64,000 nucleotides of DNA from the NCBI GenBank assembly GCA_030704615.1, contig CM060734.1:21452001-21516000 (forward strand), written 5' to 3'. Below, in pieces: positions 10,704 to 21,812 of the stretch. Under the pieces are notes generated by a model that was not told the DNA's origin, made no database searches, and saw nothing but the letters and a program-made list of their open reading frames with translations. Origin of the DNA: Takakia lepidozioides. Lineage: Eukaryota; Streptophyta; Takakiopsida; Takakiales; Takakiaceae. Every line of letters begins with the position of its first letter. The stretch's first letter is position 1. A program made the translations under genes and the position numbers.

Positions 10704-10853
10704 CTATCCCAAGCAGTGTGGACACAACCAATCTCCGTCAGGCACCTTCTCAAGAGGTGGTGTCAAGCATCCCATATGCCAACCCCTTGAGCACGATCAC
10801 ACACCAGCATGGTGGCTGCCCCTTTGGCAGACCCACAGAGCATGCACCTCAAA
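10704..10853 (-). other. PHD zinc finger at the integrase C-terminus (split by a 1-nt frameshift)
   Basis: The pol frame ends with CMLCGSAKG and MLVCDRA. One base is missing near 10770-10780; in the next frame the reading continues through [14 protein letters not shown] and WLCPHC to a stop at 10704. Together these give the C4-H-C3 ligand order of a PHD finger with the usual W-H-M-x-C core and the PLxxVPxGxWxCPxC end. In chromatin proteins PHD fingers read histone H3 tails. In chromoviruses a chromodomain often occupies this place and steers integration, so a similar role is inferred here. Confidence 0.8.
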
Positions 10854-13837
10854 CCTGCAGGTACCACTGCCAAGTTTGGGTCAACTCTGCCATCGACATT
10901 GGGAAGGTGACATGGCGCACAATTACGCACATGGTCTTTCCAAGTCATGCCATCCCGACCCTCTAAGATCAGGACCCCTGAGGGCAACACCTCTCGAACC
11001 CTCAGAATAACACGCCCTGCAGTAACATCCAGAGTCGTAGGAGCAGTCTGCTGCAAATAAACATAGTCACCAGGGCTAAACCTCCGAACCCCAGGACGAT
11101 ATCCTCCACCACGTATAGTGGCATACCTCAACGTATCACGGTGCTGTGCAATGGCAAGGTTCTCAAAAGCCATGGGCATGACTTTCTTGAACAACTCTGC
11201 ACGCTGATCACATGCACGTACCCACACGTCCGGATCGTCAAGGTTAAGGACTTGAGCAGTGTCCCTACGAATGGCTGCAGGCAAATCCGGCTCTCGGCCA
11301 AAGAGAAGGAAATATGGTGAGAAGGAGGCAAGTGATGCTTGTTTGCTGAACCTGTAGCCCATGGCTAACCAAGGAACCTGAAGATCCCAATCTCCTAGGT
11401 GTCCCTTCTGCAAGCCATACTTGCGCAAACCCCTCTTCACCGTCTGAACAACTCTCTCTGCTAAGCCATCGGCCTCAGGATGATCCCGAGAAGTGGTGCG
11501 GTGGTCTATCAAGGCTTTATCACACAAAGCCTGAAACTCCCCCAAGAACTCTCTCCCTTGGTCCGTGAGTACCTCAGCTGGAGCACCAAATCGGCTAAGC
11601 ACACGATCCAAGAATGCATACGCAGCCCCCTCACTAGCCTTGTCAGGCAATGGAACCAACTCAATCCACTTGGAGAAGTGCTCCACCATCACCAACACAT
11701 ATCTGTGGTGGCGCATAGTCAGTGGCAACGGTCCTGCGAAGTCAAGACTCCACCTGTAGCCCAATCCCATGATAGGTAAAGGATGCAACTGTGGTGTAGG
11801 GGCGTTGAATGAAGCACGCACCCTGTCACACACCATGCACCTAGCCACAAACTGTTGCACCTCTGTATGCATACCACGCCACCAATACTGCCCCTGCAGT
11901 AAACTGTGAGTGCGTCGCACTCCAAAATGCCCCAACTCCTCATGGGCATGCCGCACTAACCGTGCACGCTGTGTGGGGTGAGGCACAATCCTCACCCGAC
12001 CATCCTCCCACACTCGAAGTAGGTGTATCCCCTCCCACTTGAACCTCTTGGCTCGTTGCAGGATCCGATCCCTCTCCCTGGCAGTCACAATGGCTGCCGT
12101 GTCTCCCGTGCGGAGGTAGTCCAACACAGCCGAATCCTCATGTATATCTCTGGCACCACCTAGCTCATCACTAGCCTCAGGGTCCTCAGACACTCCGTCT
12201 ACAGTCATCCCTGTTGTAGGTCCAATCTGACCTCCCGATGCCAAGATACACAAAAATGCAGATGCGTGCCATCCCGGCACCATCTCCTCGTCCGTCTCAC
12301 CATGCCACCGAGCTCCAGTGTCATCCTGCTGGCTCATGCATGGATTGCGACTCAATCCATCCGCATCCCGATTGACCAAACCCGGTCGATGCACAACCTG
12401 AAAGTCATACTCCTGGAGTATAAGTGCCCACCGTGCAAGCTTCCCCGTAAGCTTGTCTGACTCCATCAACCACTTGAGTGGCTGGTGATCCGTGACAAGG
12501 GTGAAAAGATTGCCGTATAGATAGCACCTGAAGTGTGCCACGGCCCACACTGCAGCTAAGCACTCTCCCTCATATGAGCTGTACTTAGCCTCTGCAGCGT
12601 TGTTCGAGCGGCTAGCGTAAGCCACTACGAACTCTCTTCCCTCATCATCCACCTGTGTGAGCACCGCTCCAAGCCCCAGCATGCTCCAATCCGTATGCAG
12701 CTGAAAGGGACGCCCCCTGATAGGTCGTCTCAAGATAGGCGCCGAGGTCAACCTCGCCTTGAGCTCTTGAAAAGCTCGTTCCTGCTCATCTTCCCACTGC
12801 CACTCCTGGTCCACCTTGGTCAGCTTGGTTAGAGCCTTTGCAATGGTACTAAATCCCTTGACAAACCGTCTATAATAGTTTGCCAACCCCATGAAAGCTC
12901 GAACTCGGCTCACATCCGTGGGGCGTGGAATTTGTGCAATGGCCTCTACCTTAGTCTGCTGTACCCCCAATCCTCCAGGATATATCATGTGACCCAGATA
13001 CTCAATCTGGTTGTGGAAAAACTTGCACTTCCCCGGATGCAACTTCAATCCGTGCGCTCTCAAGCGCTCCAATACCACCTGAAGGTGTCTCTCATGCTCC
13101 TCCATCGTAACACTAAAGATGATGATGTCATCTATGTAGCACCGAGCAAAGTCCACCCCTGCTAGAATCCTATCCATGACTCTCTGAAACTCTGCAGGAG
13201 CATTCTTAAGCCCAAATGGTAAGAACCGCCACTGATATAGGCAATCCTTGCCGTGCTCATTGATCCCCCAGAATGCCGTCTTCTGCTTGTCCGCCTCCTT
13301 GATTGGCAACTGGTGATATCCGGATCGTAAATCCAAAGTGCTAAAGGCCTTAGCATGCCCGATGGCATCAAAGATCTCCTCTGGTGTTGGCATGGCATAC
13401 TTATCGGACTTGGTCTGACGATTTACAGGCCGGTAATCACCGCACATACGTCTCTCCGTCCAATTGCCATAGACATCCTTCTTGGCTGGCATCACTGTGG
13501 CTGAAGCATACTCTCCACCAGAGAGCTCCACCAAACCTGCCTCCCAGAGATCTTGAGTCCTCATCTGAATCAAAGACCTCTCCATGTCACTGTATCTATA
13601 GGGTCTCCGAAAGATTGGCGTGTCAGTGGCCAACTCAATACGGATCTCTTGACCCTTCAGTGCTCCCAAGTCCTTCAAACTGAAGGCAAAGCAATTCCTG
13701 TAAGCCCTCAGGAACCGCCGTATACGTCGTCTCTCTCCTCCGGTGACAATGGGTCCAATGTCAGGCTCCCAATTGTCCTCCGTAACTACAACCTTAAGTC
13801 CAGTGGGCTTAGAGGTAGAGGACGCGTCCCGTGGTTG
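10763..13837 (-). CDS. Pol: reverse transcriptase, RNase H and integrase of the methyltransferase element
   Basis: The minus frame is open from about 13837 (a TAG lies just upstream) and gives ~1020 residues. The RT begins around KDLGALKG, with [38 protein letters not shown] and YIDDIIIFS (the YxDD box). RNase H has [18 protein letters not shown] and NRDADGLSR. Integrase has the HHCC finger ([10 protein letters not shown] ... CMVCDR) and the D-D-E triad in [15 protein letters not shown] and DGLAERV, then a GPF/Y-type C-terminus leading to the PHD finger. Catalytic residues look present throughout. Relative to the methyltransferase frame there is one frameshift. This is Ty3/gypsy order (RT-RH-INT). 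Confidence 0.9.
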   Translation of the reverse strand, partial: QPRDASSTSKPTGLKVVVTEDNWEPDIGPIVTGGERRRIRRFLRAYRNCFAFSLKDLGALKGQEIRIELATDTPIFRRPYRYSDMERSLIQMRTQDLWEAGLVELSGGEYASATVMPAKKDVYGNWTERRMCGDYRPVNRQTKSDKYAMPTPEEIFDAIGHAKAFSTLDLRSGYHQLPIKEADKQKTAFWGINEHGKDCLYQWRFLPFGLKNAPAEFQRVMDRILAGVDFARCYIDDIIIFSVTMEEHERHLQVVLERLRAHGLKLHPGKCKFFHNQIEYLGHMIYPGGLGVQQTKVEAIAQIPRPTDVSRVRAFMGLANYYRRFVKGFSTIAKALTKLTKVDQEWQWEDEQERAFQELKARLTSAPILRRPIRGRPFQLHTDWSMLGLGAVLTQVDDEGREFVVAYASRSNNAAEAKYSSYEGECLAAVWAVAHFRCYLYGNLFTLVTDHQPLKWLMESDKLTGKLARWALILQEYDFQVVHRPGLVNRDADGLSRNPCMSQQDDTGARWHGETDEEMVPGWHASAFLCILASGGQIGPTTGMTVDGVSEDPEASDELGGARDIHEDSAVLDYLRTGDTAAIVTARERDRILQRAKRFKWEGIHLLRVWEDGRVRIVPHPTQRARLVRHAHEELGHFGVRRTHSLLQGQYWWRGMHTEVQQFVARCMVCDRVRASFNAPTPQLHPLPIMGLGYRWSLDFAGPLPLTMRHHRYVLVMVEHFSKWIELVPLPDKASEGAAYAFLDRVLSRFGAPAEVLTDQGREFLGEFQALCDKALIDHRTTSRDHPEADGLAERVVQTVKRGLRKYGLQKGHLGDWDLQVPWLAMGYRFSKQASLASFSPYFLLFGREPDLPAAIRRDTAQVLNLDDPDVWVRACDQRAELFKKVMPMAFENLAIAQHRDTLRYATIRGGGYRPGVRRFSPGDYVYLQQTAPTTLDVTAGRVILRVREVLPSGVLILEGRDGMTWKDHVRNCAPCHLPNVDGRVDPNLAVVPAGLRCMLCGSAKGAATMLVCDRAQGVGIWDA

Positions 13838-13905
13838 CTATGCTGCAACCTCTTGAGCAGTACTCCCTACCTGCTCAGTCAATGACAAGGCATCATCCTG
13901 CCCCA

Positions 13906-15363
13906 TCATCTCATCCTTGAGGACCTCCTCAACCGAGAAGAATCCCCAACCTCATCCATCACAGCCGCCTTGGCTGCCAACTCCCTCTGAACCTCGAGCA
14001 CCTCCCACGTGTGCCATGGATGCATGCACCCCGTGGTCCTCACATGCTCGCCCCCACTCACTGCCTGTACCGTCTCGGTAGGCAGAGAGACCATTGAGGG
14101 AAGTGTACTCCGCACTCTGCGTTGCTCAGCTAGAGCCAAGCTGATAATCCAGGTCAAGCAATTGAGATCCATTGCTTGCCCCAACACTTGACGACGTGAT
14201 GCCTCAGAAAGAGACGACACCGCCGTGGTACCAGTGGTAAAACCCATTGCCCGCTCACGCTCGTCAGCATTAGGCTCCACTAACTGCTGCAAACTGAGCA
14301 TCCCACAGGAGGCCAGGTCCACTATCCCGGAAAGCATGCGATCCTGGGAAGCTGAGCAGTGTAGGTAATGCTGCTCGTGGTTGACCCACCTTGTTGACCA
14401 CTGCCAAAGGCGAACGGTCATCGTGTCTCACACGTTGAGACTGCCTCCCTGTGTCCAGAATGTTATCCACTGTGAGATGTGTTGCTGCCGCTGCACCCCA
14501 TCAAATGCACGCTTGAGCAGTGCGGGTGGCATCATGTTAGTCCACCATAGCCGTGGACGATGAGCCCGTGACCCCACTGTAGCTGCATCTAGCAACACTG
14601 CTGACCCAAGCCACGACCGGACTTGATGCACACTGGCCATCACCCTGGCCCGAGAATCGCCCATCAGTGGCACATTCTCCAAGATGTATGCTGGAGATAC
14701 AGCTTGATGAAGCTGCAAGTGGCGCAAAACCCGCACCATCTCCCAAAACAGACCCGACCTCGAGTCTCGCAATCCATTGCCATGCCCGGCTGATGAATGC
14801 CCTTGGCAGGGCCAACCTGCCACTACCAGATCAATGGAGCCAACCCGCTCCAAATCCTGCGCCCCCAGCAACGAAATGTCTGCTGGCAAGGCCTGCTGAT
14901 ATCCACGAATTGCAGACACCGACAACAACTCAGGGTACCGCTGCACCAACTGAGCAACATGGCGAAGTGAAACGCGTCGTGCAGTCTCATCCCTCTCCAC
15001 ATACAGGTAACGCCGAACTCGTACACCTGCCTGTAACACAGCAGCCAATCCGGTGCTGATCCCGCCAAACAAGTCCAGAAGACAAATGCCTTCATCCGGA
15101 GACTGCCACACAATAGGTGTGTGGTGTCCAATGGAGACAATTGAGGTGGTCCTGGTGCAATCCCCCACACTCTCCTCCTCTCCTGACGGTACAAAAGCCT
15201 CCACCCAGGCTTGTTGCACCCGTCGATCAGCATCCCGCTGCAAATCCTTGCTCGTGCCCCACAATGGAGTCTGAGCAACCATGGTAGGCAACTCCGCCAT
15301 ACCATACATGTCATCCTGCTCTCCCAGGAGGTGGTACATCCTCTGAATGAGCATTGCCCTCAA
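13906..15363 (-). CDS. C5-cytosine DNA methyltransferase inside the gypsy polyprotein
   Basis: The enzyme would transfer a methyl group from S-adenosylmethionine to cytosine C5. Counted from the Met at 15363: motif I LLDLFGGISTG (95-105, cofactor binding), an acidic motif-II-like YVERDE (121-126), motif IV GWPCQ (183-187) with the catalytic Cys186 encoded at 14808-14806, motif VI YILENV (226-231) and motif VIII SRAHRPRLWWTN (265-276). A single in-frame TGA at 14430-14428 follows; beyond it the same frame carries motif IX-like EPNADERERAMGF and motif X RRQVLGQAMDLN. All key catalytic motifs are thus present. GWPCQ and RSGLFWE look bacterial- or DNMT1-like, whereas AHRPRLWWTN recalls DNMT3/DRM. 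It lies between protease and RT of a gypsy element. Apart from the TGA, no lesion is seen in the domain. Confidence 0.85.
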
Positions 15364-15840
15364 GCAACTCTCTAGGCCAACTCACTGCCGCTGTGAATGC
15401 TGCTAGTGTCGGCATCTTGCCTCGCTGGGCAACCGCAACTCCTCCTATGAACGTCACAGGGAGCTGCACACGGCCCCCTCCCCTGACTGCCATGCAGGCC
15501 TATAGGAAGCTGACTCCTCCCAAAAATCCAGGGTGAAGCCCATGGGGTACAACACTGCCCCACCAACACCAGGACATCGTATGAGACTGCGTCTGTCACA
15601 ATGGCCTTGGCTCGCATCACTGAGCCATCTGTAGGGTGATCCGGCCGTAGTCTGATAGCCAACTCACGCCGTGTCATGCCCCGAGCCTGCTCCGATCCTC
15701 CAGAGACGTCTGTATCTGGAAAGGACAAGGCTCCATATCCGCCTCCGTGAGGCCCAAGCCTGCAATAGCAGCTCTGCCCAGCATCAGTGGCTGAGCTCCC
15801 GAGTCCAACAAGACTCGCAGTGGCCGGTACCTCTTGCCTG
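15320..15840 (-). pseudogene. Retropepsin-like aspartic protease of the methyltransferase element (frameshifted)
   Basis: In minus sense around 15830-15770 one frame reads RPLRVLLDSGAQPLMLG, with the D-S-G-A active site. The downstream part continues in another frame (15728 onward) with RELAIRLRP, then a YDVLV motif. The remaining pieces (MGFTLDFW-like text, LPVTFIGG) are spread over further frames. At least two frameshifts are needed, so the protease of this copy is broken. It would cleave the Gag-Pol precursor. Confidence 0.6.
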
Positions 15841-16491
15841 CCGGTCCACTCTCAAACAGAAAATGCCATCCTGGTTGTCTAACATGACAACTCCAGGTGT
15901 CACCATGGCGCGCTCAATGGCTGGCCTAGCTGGCAGCTCCATCAACCTGGCAGCTGCAGCTTGCCATGGCGCCGCCGTGGCAGTCTTGACCCTCAAATCC
16001 GAGGATCCCTCCGGCACTACACCTCCCACTATCTCCGCAGAAGATGAAGTAACCTCCCCACTCTCACAGAGTGTAGCTGCCAGCCTGAACACCTCAGCTG
16101 GTCTTACCCCCGGCGTCGCAATCATGGTAGCCGAGAACAATGGAGCCTGGCACACAGATGTGGCCGCTCCTAGCAGCACACTAGCTGCCGTAGCCTTGGC
16201 AACACTAGGTAGTGGTGCTACCCGTGTAGCTCTCCCCAATGGCATAGTAACCTCCGCCTCGGTAACAGTCGGGCGAGAACTAGGTGCCATGGATGGCGTC
16301 GACACTGTCTCCGCCAATGTGAATGACTGAGGAAGCCTAGCCTGACGGCTTGCCTCCCCACGCTGTGGATCCAACTCCACCTCTGCACCTCGTGGCTCAG
16401 GAACTCGTGCTGCTCCTCGAGTCACGGCTGCAGCAGACTCCACCTGCACTAGTGGTAGTGCTGCTCCACACATGAATCCCATGCCTCCCAT
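15784..16491 (-). CDS. Gag-Pol linker upstream of the protease
   Basis: A 235-codon minus frame rich in Ala, Pro, Val and Arg with no recognised domain. It runs into the protease region, where the DSGA active site is in a neighbouring frame. It is probably a low-complexity linker of the polyprotein. Confidence 0.4.
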   Translation of the reverse strand: MGGMGFMCGAALPLVQVESAAAVTRGAARVPEPRGAEVELDPQRGEASRQARLPQSFTLAETVSTPSMAPSSRPTVTEAEVTMPLGRATRVAPLPSVAKATAASVLLGAATSVCQAPLFSATMIATPGVRPAEVFRLAATLCESGEVTSSSAEIVGGVVPEGSSDLRVKTATAAPWQAAAARLMELPARPAIERAMVTPGVVMLDNQDGIFCLRVDRQARGTGHCESCWTRELSH

Positions 16492-16576
16492 ATCTCCTCC
16501 CTCAGGAGCAGGAGGTGGACCATCCGGCCTTAGAGCCGGTACACCTGAGCTGTAGCCATGGCAGCGAGCCTCTGCT

Positions 16577-18019
16577 CTAGCTGCTGAAGCCGGTTGGCCA
16601 TGCCTTGGTCAACACCCTGACCTCCGCGTCCTTGGCCACGTTGAGCTTGCCCTTGGCCTGCACCTCGTGGCTGGCCACCTCGTCCTCTCTGGGCTGCTCC
16701 ACCTCGCCCCCGGCCACCATTGTTCCCTTGGAACTGGCCTGGCGCAACTCAGGATGCAAACCATAACACTGGGCCTCTCCATGCCCGTGTTTGCCACAAT
16801 GCCACACACTGCAACTGTGCAGGCTGTGCATGTGCCGGCCCTTTGCCTCCCTCTGGGCAATCCTTCTTGACATGGGGTCCTCCACATGTCCAGCACACCA
16901 CATCCGCCCGTTGTTGGCCAGCAAATGAAGGGAGAGACCCCTGCATCTGAGGTCCTCTCTGCCCTTCCCTGAGCTTCACCTGAGCCCCCTTGTTGCCTTG
17001 AGCACGTTGAGGTAGTGGTTGGCTAGGAGCACCACTACCCCGTGGTGTCTCCTTAGCAAATCCCACCATGACCACTCGTTCCTCCACCATGTTGAGCTCT
17101 ATCCGCTCTGCCAGCAAAAACACATTTGCTAAGGTGGGTTGGGCCGCTTGTAGGAGAGTTGCATCCCGCACCCTTCTCCTCAGCTCCTTGTCCAATATCC
17201 CATACCAGAATTGGACTGCCTGAGCTTCCGTAACCCCTTGGGTTACATTTATCAAGCGCCTCATGCGAGTGAAAGCCTCCCTCAAGCTCTCGGTCGGCTT
17301 CCGTTGGAACTCTTGCAAGCTCCGCAACTTCTCTGTCCTCACCCCTTGGTAGTTCCCTCTCAACTCTTCGAAGAACTCCACAACAGGGTTGAGGCAGGCA
17401 CGGGTGCTAGTGCTGGTGCGTGGTAGTGGCTTGGGTGGACGTCGTAGCTACTGTACACCAGTCCCACTGCTACTTGCTGAAGCTGCCGGTGCAGCGGCAG
17501 GTGTAGCCACTGCCCTCGTGGCTCTAGTGCCCCTAGTGATGGAGACATAGTCGGGTGACCAGTACATCCTCCACTCCTCGATCTCAACCTCATGCCCCCG
17601 CCTGAACTCATGGTAATCATCCATAGGCGGCCCCTCAAGGTGCTGAAACAGCCCTTTCCATGCCATGAACGGCGTAAATAGTTGTGGATTGCGCATTTGC
17701 TGCAAATCACACCAACTATCAAACTCTTGGATAAAATCATCCAACTCGATGGTGCCCACCGCCCCAGAGTACCTTCGTGGCCCCTTGGTAGCTCCATACA
17801 TCTCCTCCATTGTGTCCCACAACAATGGCAAGAAAGAAACACTTGCACCGCCGGTATGAGTCCTCCTGATTCACAATCCGAATCAGAACCTTCCGTGGAA
17901 GACACAGGAGGTGAAGGTGGCCTAAACCGCACACCTCGTCTCGTGTACCCACTAGTATCGCTAGTGCTCGAACCGGCACTGTCCCCAGCAACTAGTGGCA
18001 CCTCCGTGTTGACACTCAA
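16577..18019 (-). pseudogene. Gag of the methyltransferase element
   Basis: Pieces at 18019-17360, 17831-17448 and 17381-16749 lie in shifting frames. The best-conserved part (17381 onward) reads FFEELRGNYQGVRTEK, LQEFQRKPTESLREAFTRM and VQFWYGILDKELRRRV, a standard retrotransposon gag core, then CWTCGGPHVKKDC, one CCHC zinc knuckle that would bind element RNA. The N-terminal part is Ser/Pro-rich. Several frameshifts make this copy nonfunctional as written. Confidence 0.7.
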
Positions 18020-18654
18020 CCGGTCATGAACATGTCCCTAACCCCCTCTCCACAAGGTAACCGGGGTAGAGAACCTGTTGCGGCTTATGGTTTGGAATAC
18101 TAAGTTCCTAACATAGCCTACACCTGTACCTGCATCCACCGCAAGCACTCCTATGGTTGGCTGGTCACACCTCCAACCTCAACACAGGAGAAACAATGAT
18201 GGTCTGGCTGGTCATCACCCAGCCTCACCATCGACAGCAGCTCTAGACTGGCCGGTGATCAAATCCGACCAATCACCTATAAAAACAAGCGCCCACACAA
18301 AACTAGCATGGCGCACAGTCAAGCATGCAGGTATGGAGGGGATCCAAACACAAGAAATCAGATCGACAACTCCCCCACACCAAAAACAACTCCACGGTGT
18401 TGCTCCTGCAAGGACACCCCAGCCCAAACCGGACTGACTCTTGCCTCCACCTACGGAAAGGTCTTGGCCTAATGAGAGGGTGGAAACTACGAGGAAGAGA
18501 AGCTAAAGCAATGCCTAACCCCAGCATGCTCTATCCCCAACACTCTTGCCTCTCCTCTCTATCCTCACTTGCATGACCATGGGAATATCATGAAGATACT
18601 CCTCAAACCGCCCTCCACGAGCTTCAAAAAATTCGGCCTTCCAGACCACATGCC
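18020..18654. other. Unassigned region upstream of gag (expected place of leader and 5' LTR)
   Basis: No gene and no match to the 9738-10445 repeat was found. CCTATAAAAACAAG at about 18277 could be a TATA region. A primer-binding site was not recognised. Confidence 0.3.
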
Positions 18655-19242
18655 AGTCCTTAGGCAGACCCACCAGTGCCTCCACGAGTCAGCACAGGCC
18701 GTCCACAGGTCAACACGGGGCCACCACAGACCAGCACAGGCCCACACAGCTCACTGGTCAGGCCGTCACAGTCCCACAGGCCACTGGGCACAGCCTGTCG
18801 CAGCCCCCCTCACAGCCTGGTCACAGCCTCAAAGGCCCTCAGGCTCACGGCGTCAAAGCCCTCAACAGCCCCCCTAACAGCCCAAAGGCCTCAGGCACGT
18901 GCATATCACAGCCACTTCACAGCCCGTCACAGCCCCAAAGGCCAGCGGCACGGCCTGTCACAGCCCCTCCCAGCCCCGTCACAGCCCAAAGGCCTCAGGC
19001 ACGGCGGTTTGTCACAGCCCCTCAACAGCCCCTCACAAGCCCCCAAAGGCCAGGGACGGCCTGTCACAGCCCCTCACAAGCCCCCGTTCACAGCCTCACA
19101 GGGCACAGGGAAAGATAGTCACAAGCCATCACAGCCCCCATTTCAAAGCTGTCACAGCTTTGCCACAGCCCATCCACAGCCCATCACAGCCTCAAAGGCC
19201 AGGACACGGCCTTTTTTGTCACAGCCCCTCAAGCCCCCCTCA
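18655..19242. repeat. CACAGCCC-rich degenerate tandem array at the gap edge
   Basis: Units such as TCACAGCCCCTCACAGCC and CCCAAAGGCC recur irregularly up to the N gap. The unit resembles the CACAGCC repeats in LTRs B and D, so this may be a related LTR region. The array probably caused the assembly break. Confidence 0.7.
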
Positions 19243-19742
19243 NNNNNNNNNNNNNNNNNNNNNNNNNNNNNNNNNNNNNNNNNNNNNNNNNNNNNNNNNN
19301 NNNNNNNNNNNNNNNNNNNNNNNNNNNNNNNNNNNNNNNNNNNNNNNNNNNNNNNNNNNNNNNNNNNNNNNNNNNNNNNNNNNNNNNNNNNNNNNNNNNN
19401 NNNNNNNNNNNNNNNNNNNNNNNNNNNNNNNNNNNNNNNNNNNNNNNNNNNNNNNNNNNNNNNNNNNNNNNNNNNNNNNNNNNNNNNNNNNNNNNNNNNN
19501 NNNNNNNNNNNNNNNNNNNNNNNNNNNNNNNNNNNNNNNNNNNNNNNNNNNNNNNNNNNNNNNNNNNNNNNNNNNNNNNNNNNNNNNNNNNNNNNNNNNN
19601 NNNNNNNNNNNNNNNNNNNNNNNNNNNNNNNNNNNNNNNNNNNNNNNNNNNNNNNNNNNNNNNNNNNNNNNNNNNNNNNNNNNNNNNNNNNNNNNNNNNN
19701 NNNNNNNNNNNNNNNNNNNNNNNNNNNNNNNNNNNNNNNNNN
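19243..19742. other. Assembly gap of 500 N
   Basis: Exactly 500 N, a conventional placeholder length. True size and content are unknown, and features on either side may not be adjacent. Confidence 0.99.
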
Positions 19743-20611
19743 TGGTGTATCTTAGATCGCCATAAGACCATGGTCCAAATCTCAAGTATATGTGTCATAG
19801 AGCTGTTGAGGCATATCTATGTTCAAAAACATTAGGTTTTTTTTATGAGAATAATTACCTCAACAATAGTTTTTGAGGGAGGTAAAAACAATTGTTCATT
19901 ATATTGTTATCTTTATTACCTCAACAATAGTTTTTGAGGGAGGTCAAAAACAATTGTTCAGTATGTTTTTTTTTTTTTGGTTATTTTTCAATAGTGAAGT
20001 GGTTTGGATGATAAAGTGAATAAAAATGAATAAGGTGGCTGCAAGGGGGACGAAAGGGTGACTATGGAGGAGGATGAAATTAAAAAGCGTGATAAGTCGA
20101 ATGAAAATGTGAGTTATTCACTGTGGGGGGATGAAAAGGCAGTTAGTGGTTCACTTGGTAATTCTACTTTCGTTTCCACGATCCCGACAACCATTGGTGA
20201 TTCATATTGGACTGATTGCATTTTGTACTAACTTTTTGTTTGTGTACATAGAGACTTTATGTTGCAATGGGCAAGGTCCTTGGATCGGGGTTCAAATCCT
20301 CCATTAAGTGCAAATTGTATGAAATTAGATTTTTGTACTTCTGAATGGTGCTGAGTATCATCAACCTATTTTGTGGTGTTCACCAAAAAACTCTATTTTG
20401 TTTCCATATTGGTAGCCTTTAACATGCTATGTCAATTTTAGATTGTTTGCCTTATTGTCTCTACTATGTTTTGGATTCATTCGCCTAACACTCATTCAAC
20501 ATCTCCTACAATCGCCACTTATTTTGAATCGGCATTTTCTACCATAGCCACACATGCTCCACTTAGGTTCCCATGGCTGCCACTCGCGCCACAATGCAAA
20601 TAGTATAAAAG
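19743..20611. other. AT-rich intergenic DNA with a short direct repeat
   Basis: The text CTCAACAATAGTTTTTGAGG occurs twice (about 19859 and 19919), each followed by a variant of GGTAAAAACAATTGTTCA. Near 20290 GGGTTCAAATCC resembles an RNA polymerase III B box, possibly an old SINE. No gene seen. Confidence 0.4.
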
Positions 20612-20833
20612 AAACGTTGGCGACCACTCACAAATCAGGCCCCTTAATTACAGTGAGTGGAGAAAATAACCTTTTTCATAGTAGACTTGCCATGAGGAGC
20701 CAAGCACAAGGCTCTAGGAACACCGCCCAAGGGAAGAGGGAGAAGATTATACCACACCCGACAAGGTAGCAGGATTTTGAACCGAGAATTACCTGGGTGG
20801 CACTCAGTGCTCTATCCAACTGAGCCACCCACT
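20612..20833 (-). mobile_element. tRNA-derived SINE, copy 1 (with head)
   Basis: In minus sense the head reads TGGCTCAGTTGGATAGAGC (box A) and GGTTCAAAATCC (box B) about 40 bases later, as in a tRNA gene. The body that follows is shared with copy 2. The tRNA-like head is degenerate and is joined to non-tRNA sequence, so this is a SINE and not a working tRNA gene. Confidence 0.6.
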
Positions 20834-20870
20834 CGTGTTATAAGTTTATAAAAGAGAAATGAATTCCTGG

Positions 20871-21037
20871 GACTAGCTAGCGACTGCTCACACTTTAGGT
20901 CCCTTAATTAGAAAATAACCTTTTTCGAAGTAACCTAGGCGTTGAGCACAAGGCTAATGGGGCGACTACGTGAGGAGGGGAAGGAAGAGAGATCGTACCA
21001 CACCCAACAAGGTAGCATGTGTTTTGGTTTTGAAAGG
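20871..21037 (-). mobile_element. SINE copy 2, lacking the tRNA head
   Basis: Shares GGTCCCTTAATTA/GGCCCCTTAATTA, AATAACCTTTTTC, GAGCACAAGGCT and ACCACACCC-ACAAGGTAGCA with copy 1, in the same order and orientation. It lacks the box A/box B head, as expected for 5' truncation. Confidence 0.55.
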
Positions 21038-21059
21038 AAAATACATTTGGAATACATCT

Positions 21060-21812
21060 GTTGACATTTGGAAAAAACATAGAGCCACTAAGGTGGCAGC
21101 CTTTCCCTAGAAGATTGTGAATAGAATTCTTCCAGTTGCTACCCTGTTCTCTAACTCTCCTTCTGAATGTGTTTCCTGTAATCTTCATGCACCGGAGGAT
21201 TTGGAACACTACTTGGTTCTTTGCCCTTTTGCCAGGGCTGTATGGGATAAGGCCCTATTCCTTTACTCCAACTGGTCTGCTAATATGTGCTTCTCTCCTT
21301 CTATTATGCTATTAAATATTAAGGAGGGAACCATCTTTTGCTCTTGTCGGGTTTGGGAGTCTATCAAGGGTATCATACTATGGCACATCTGGAAAATGAG
21401 GTGTACAATTGTATTTCAGAGGGTGAGGCCATGTTTTCAGAGGGTTTTGTACTTGGCTCACTCAGACTTGATGTCTAGGGCTCGTAAAGCGTGGTCTGTT
21501 CTGGTTTCAACTCTTTCAAAGTGTAGCAGCTCTAGGAGAAACCAGCTGCTTGCCGCCTTCGACAAATCATGGGGGAAAAAGATACATTTTCTGCAGAAGG
21601 ATTTCAGACTCTCAGGTCGCATGGGAGGACTCCCTCCCTACCTATTGGAAGCTCAATTAGCTCGAAGCTTTCCCCATTGGAAGCCGAAGACTCGGAGGTC
21701 AAGTACTGAAGACACAAGCGTAGCATTAGAAAGGGCAAATCAAAAGCCCAACTCTCTTTTGATGCTCCGAAACGTAAAAGGGGCAGTTCCTAGCTTCTGG
21801 CTGCTTGCTTAG
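21060..21812 (+). pseudogene. LINE ORF2 3' end: reverse-transcriptase zinc-binding domain
   Basis: The plus frame reads IVNRILPVATLF, CVSCNLHAPEDLEHYLVLCPFARAVW in consecutive segments, the C-x2-C-x7-H-x4-C signature that closes many plant L1-like ORF2 proteins. A TAG just upstream (about 21109, where a Trp codon is expected) cuts it from the RT. The 3' side continues to about 22110 with an AATAAAG signal near 22066. Only the 3' end of this LINE is present, typical of 5' truncation during integration. Confidence 0.7.

Larger units (their letters stand above)
9738..18019 (-). mobile_element. Ty3/gypsy retrotransposon carrying a DNA methyltransferase and a PHD finger
   Basis: All parts run on the minus strand in the order gag (18019-16577), protease (about 15830-15320), C5 DNA methyltransferase (15363-13906), RT-RNase H-integrase (13837-10763) and a PHD finger (10853-10704). 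LTR-like duplicated sequence follows (10445-9738). A purine run in minus sense (CTAGGGGGGCG, plus 10446-10456) sits just before that sequence and could be the polypurine tract. The 5' LTR was not found; it may lie in or beyond the N gap. The copy has a few frameshifts and nonsense codons but is complete in domain content. Confidence 0.8.

Noticed and set aside
15671-16330. 219-codon plus-strand ORF rich in Ala, Ser and Thr
   Set aside because: Mirror of the GC-rich Gag-Pol linker of the methyltransferase element on the other strand.
18676-19765. 359- and 288-codon plus-strand ORFs containing runs of X
   Set aside because: They run through the N gap and a CACAGCC tandem array; the apparent protein is simple-sequence translation.
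20757-20830. Functional tRNA gene
   Set aside because: Box A and box B are present, but the acceptor stem and arms do not pair well and the sequence is part of a repeated SINE.
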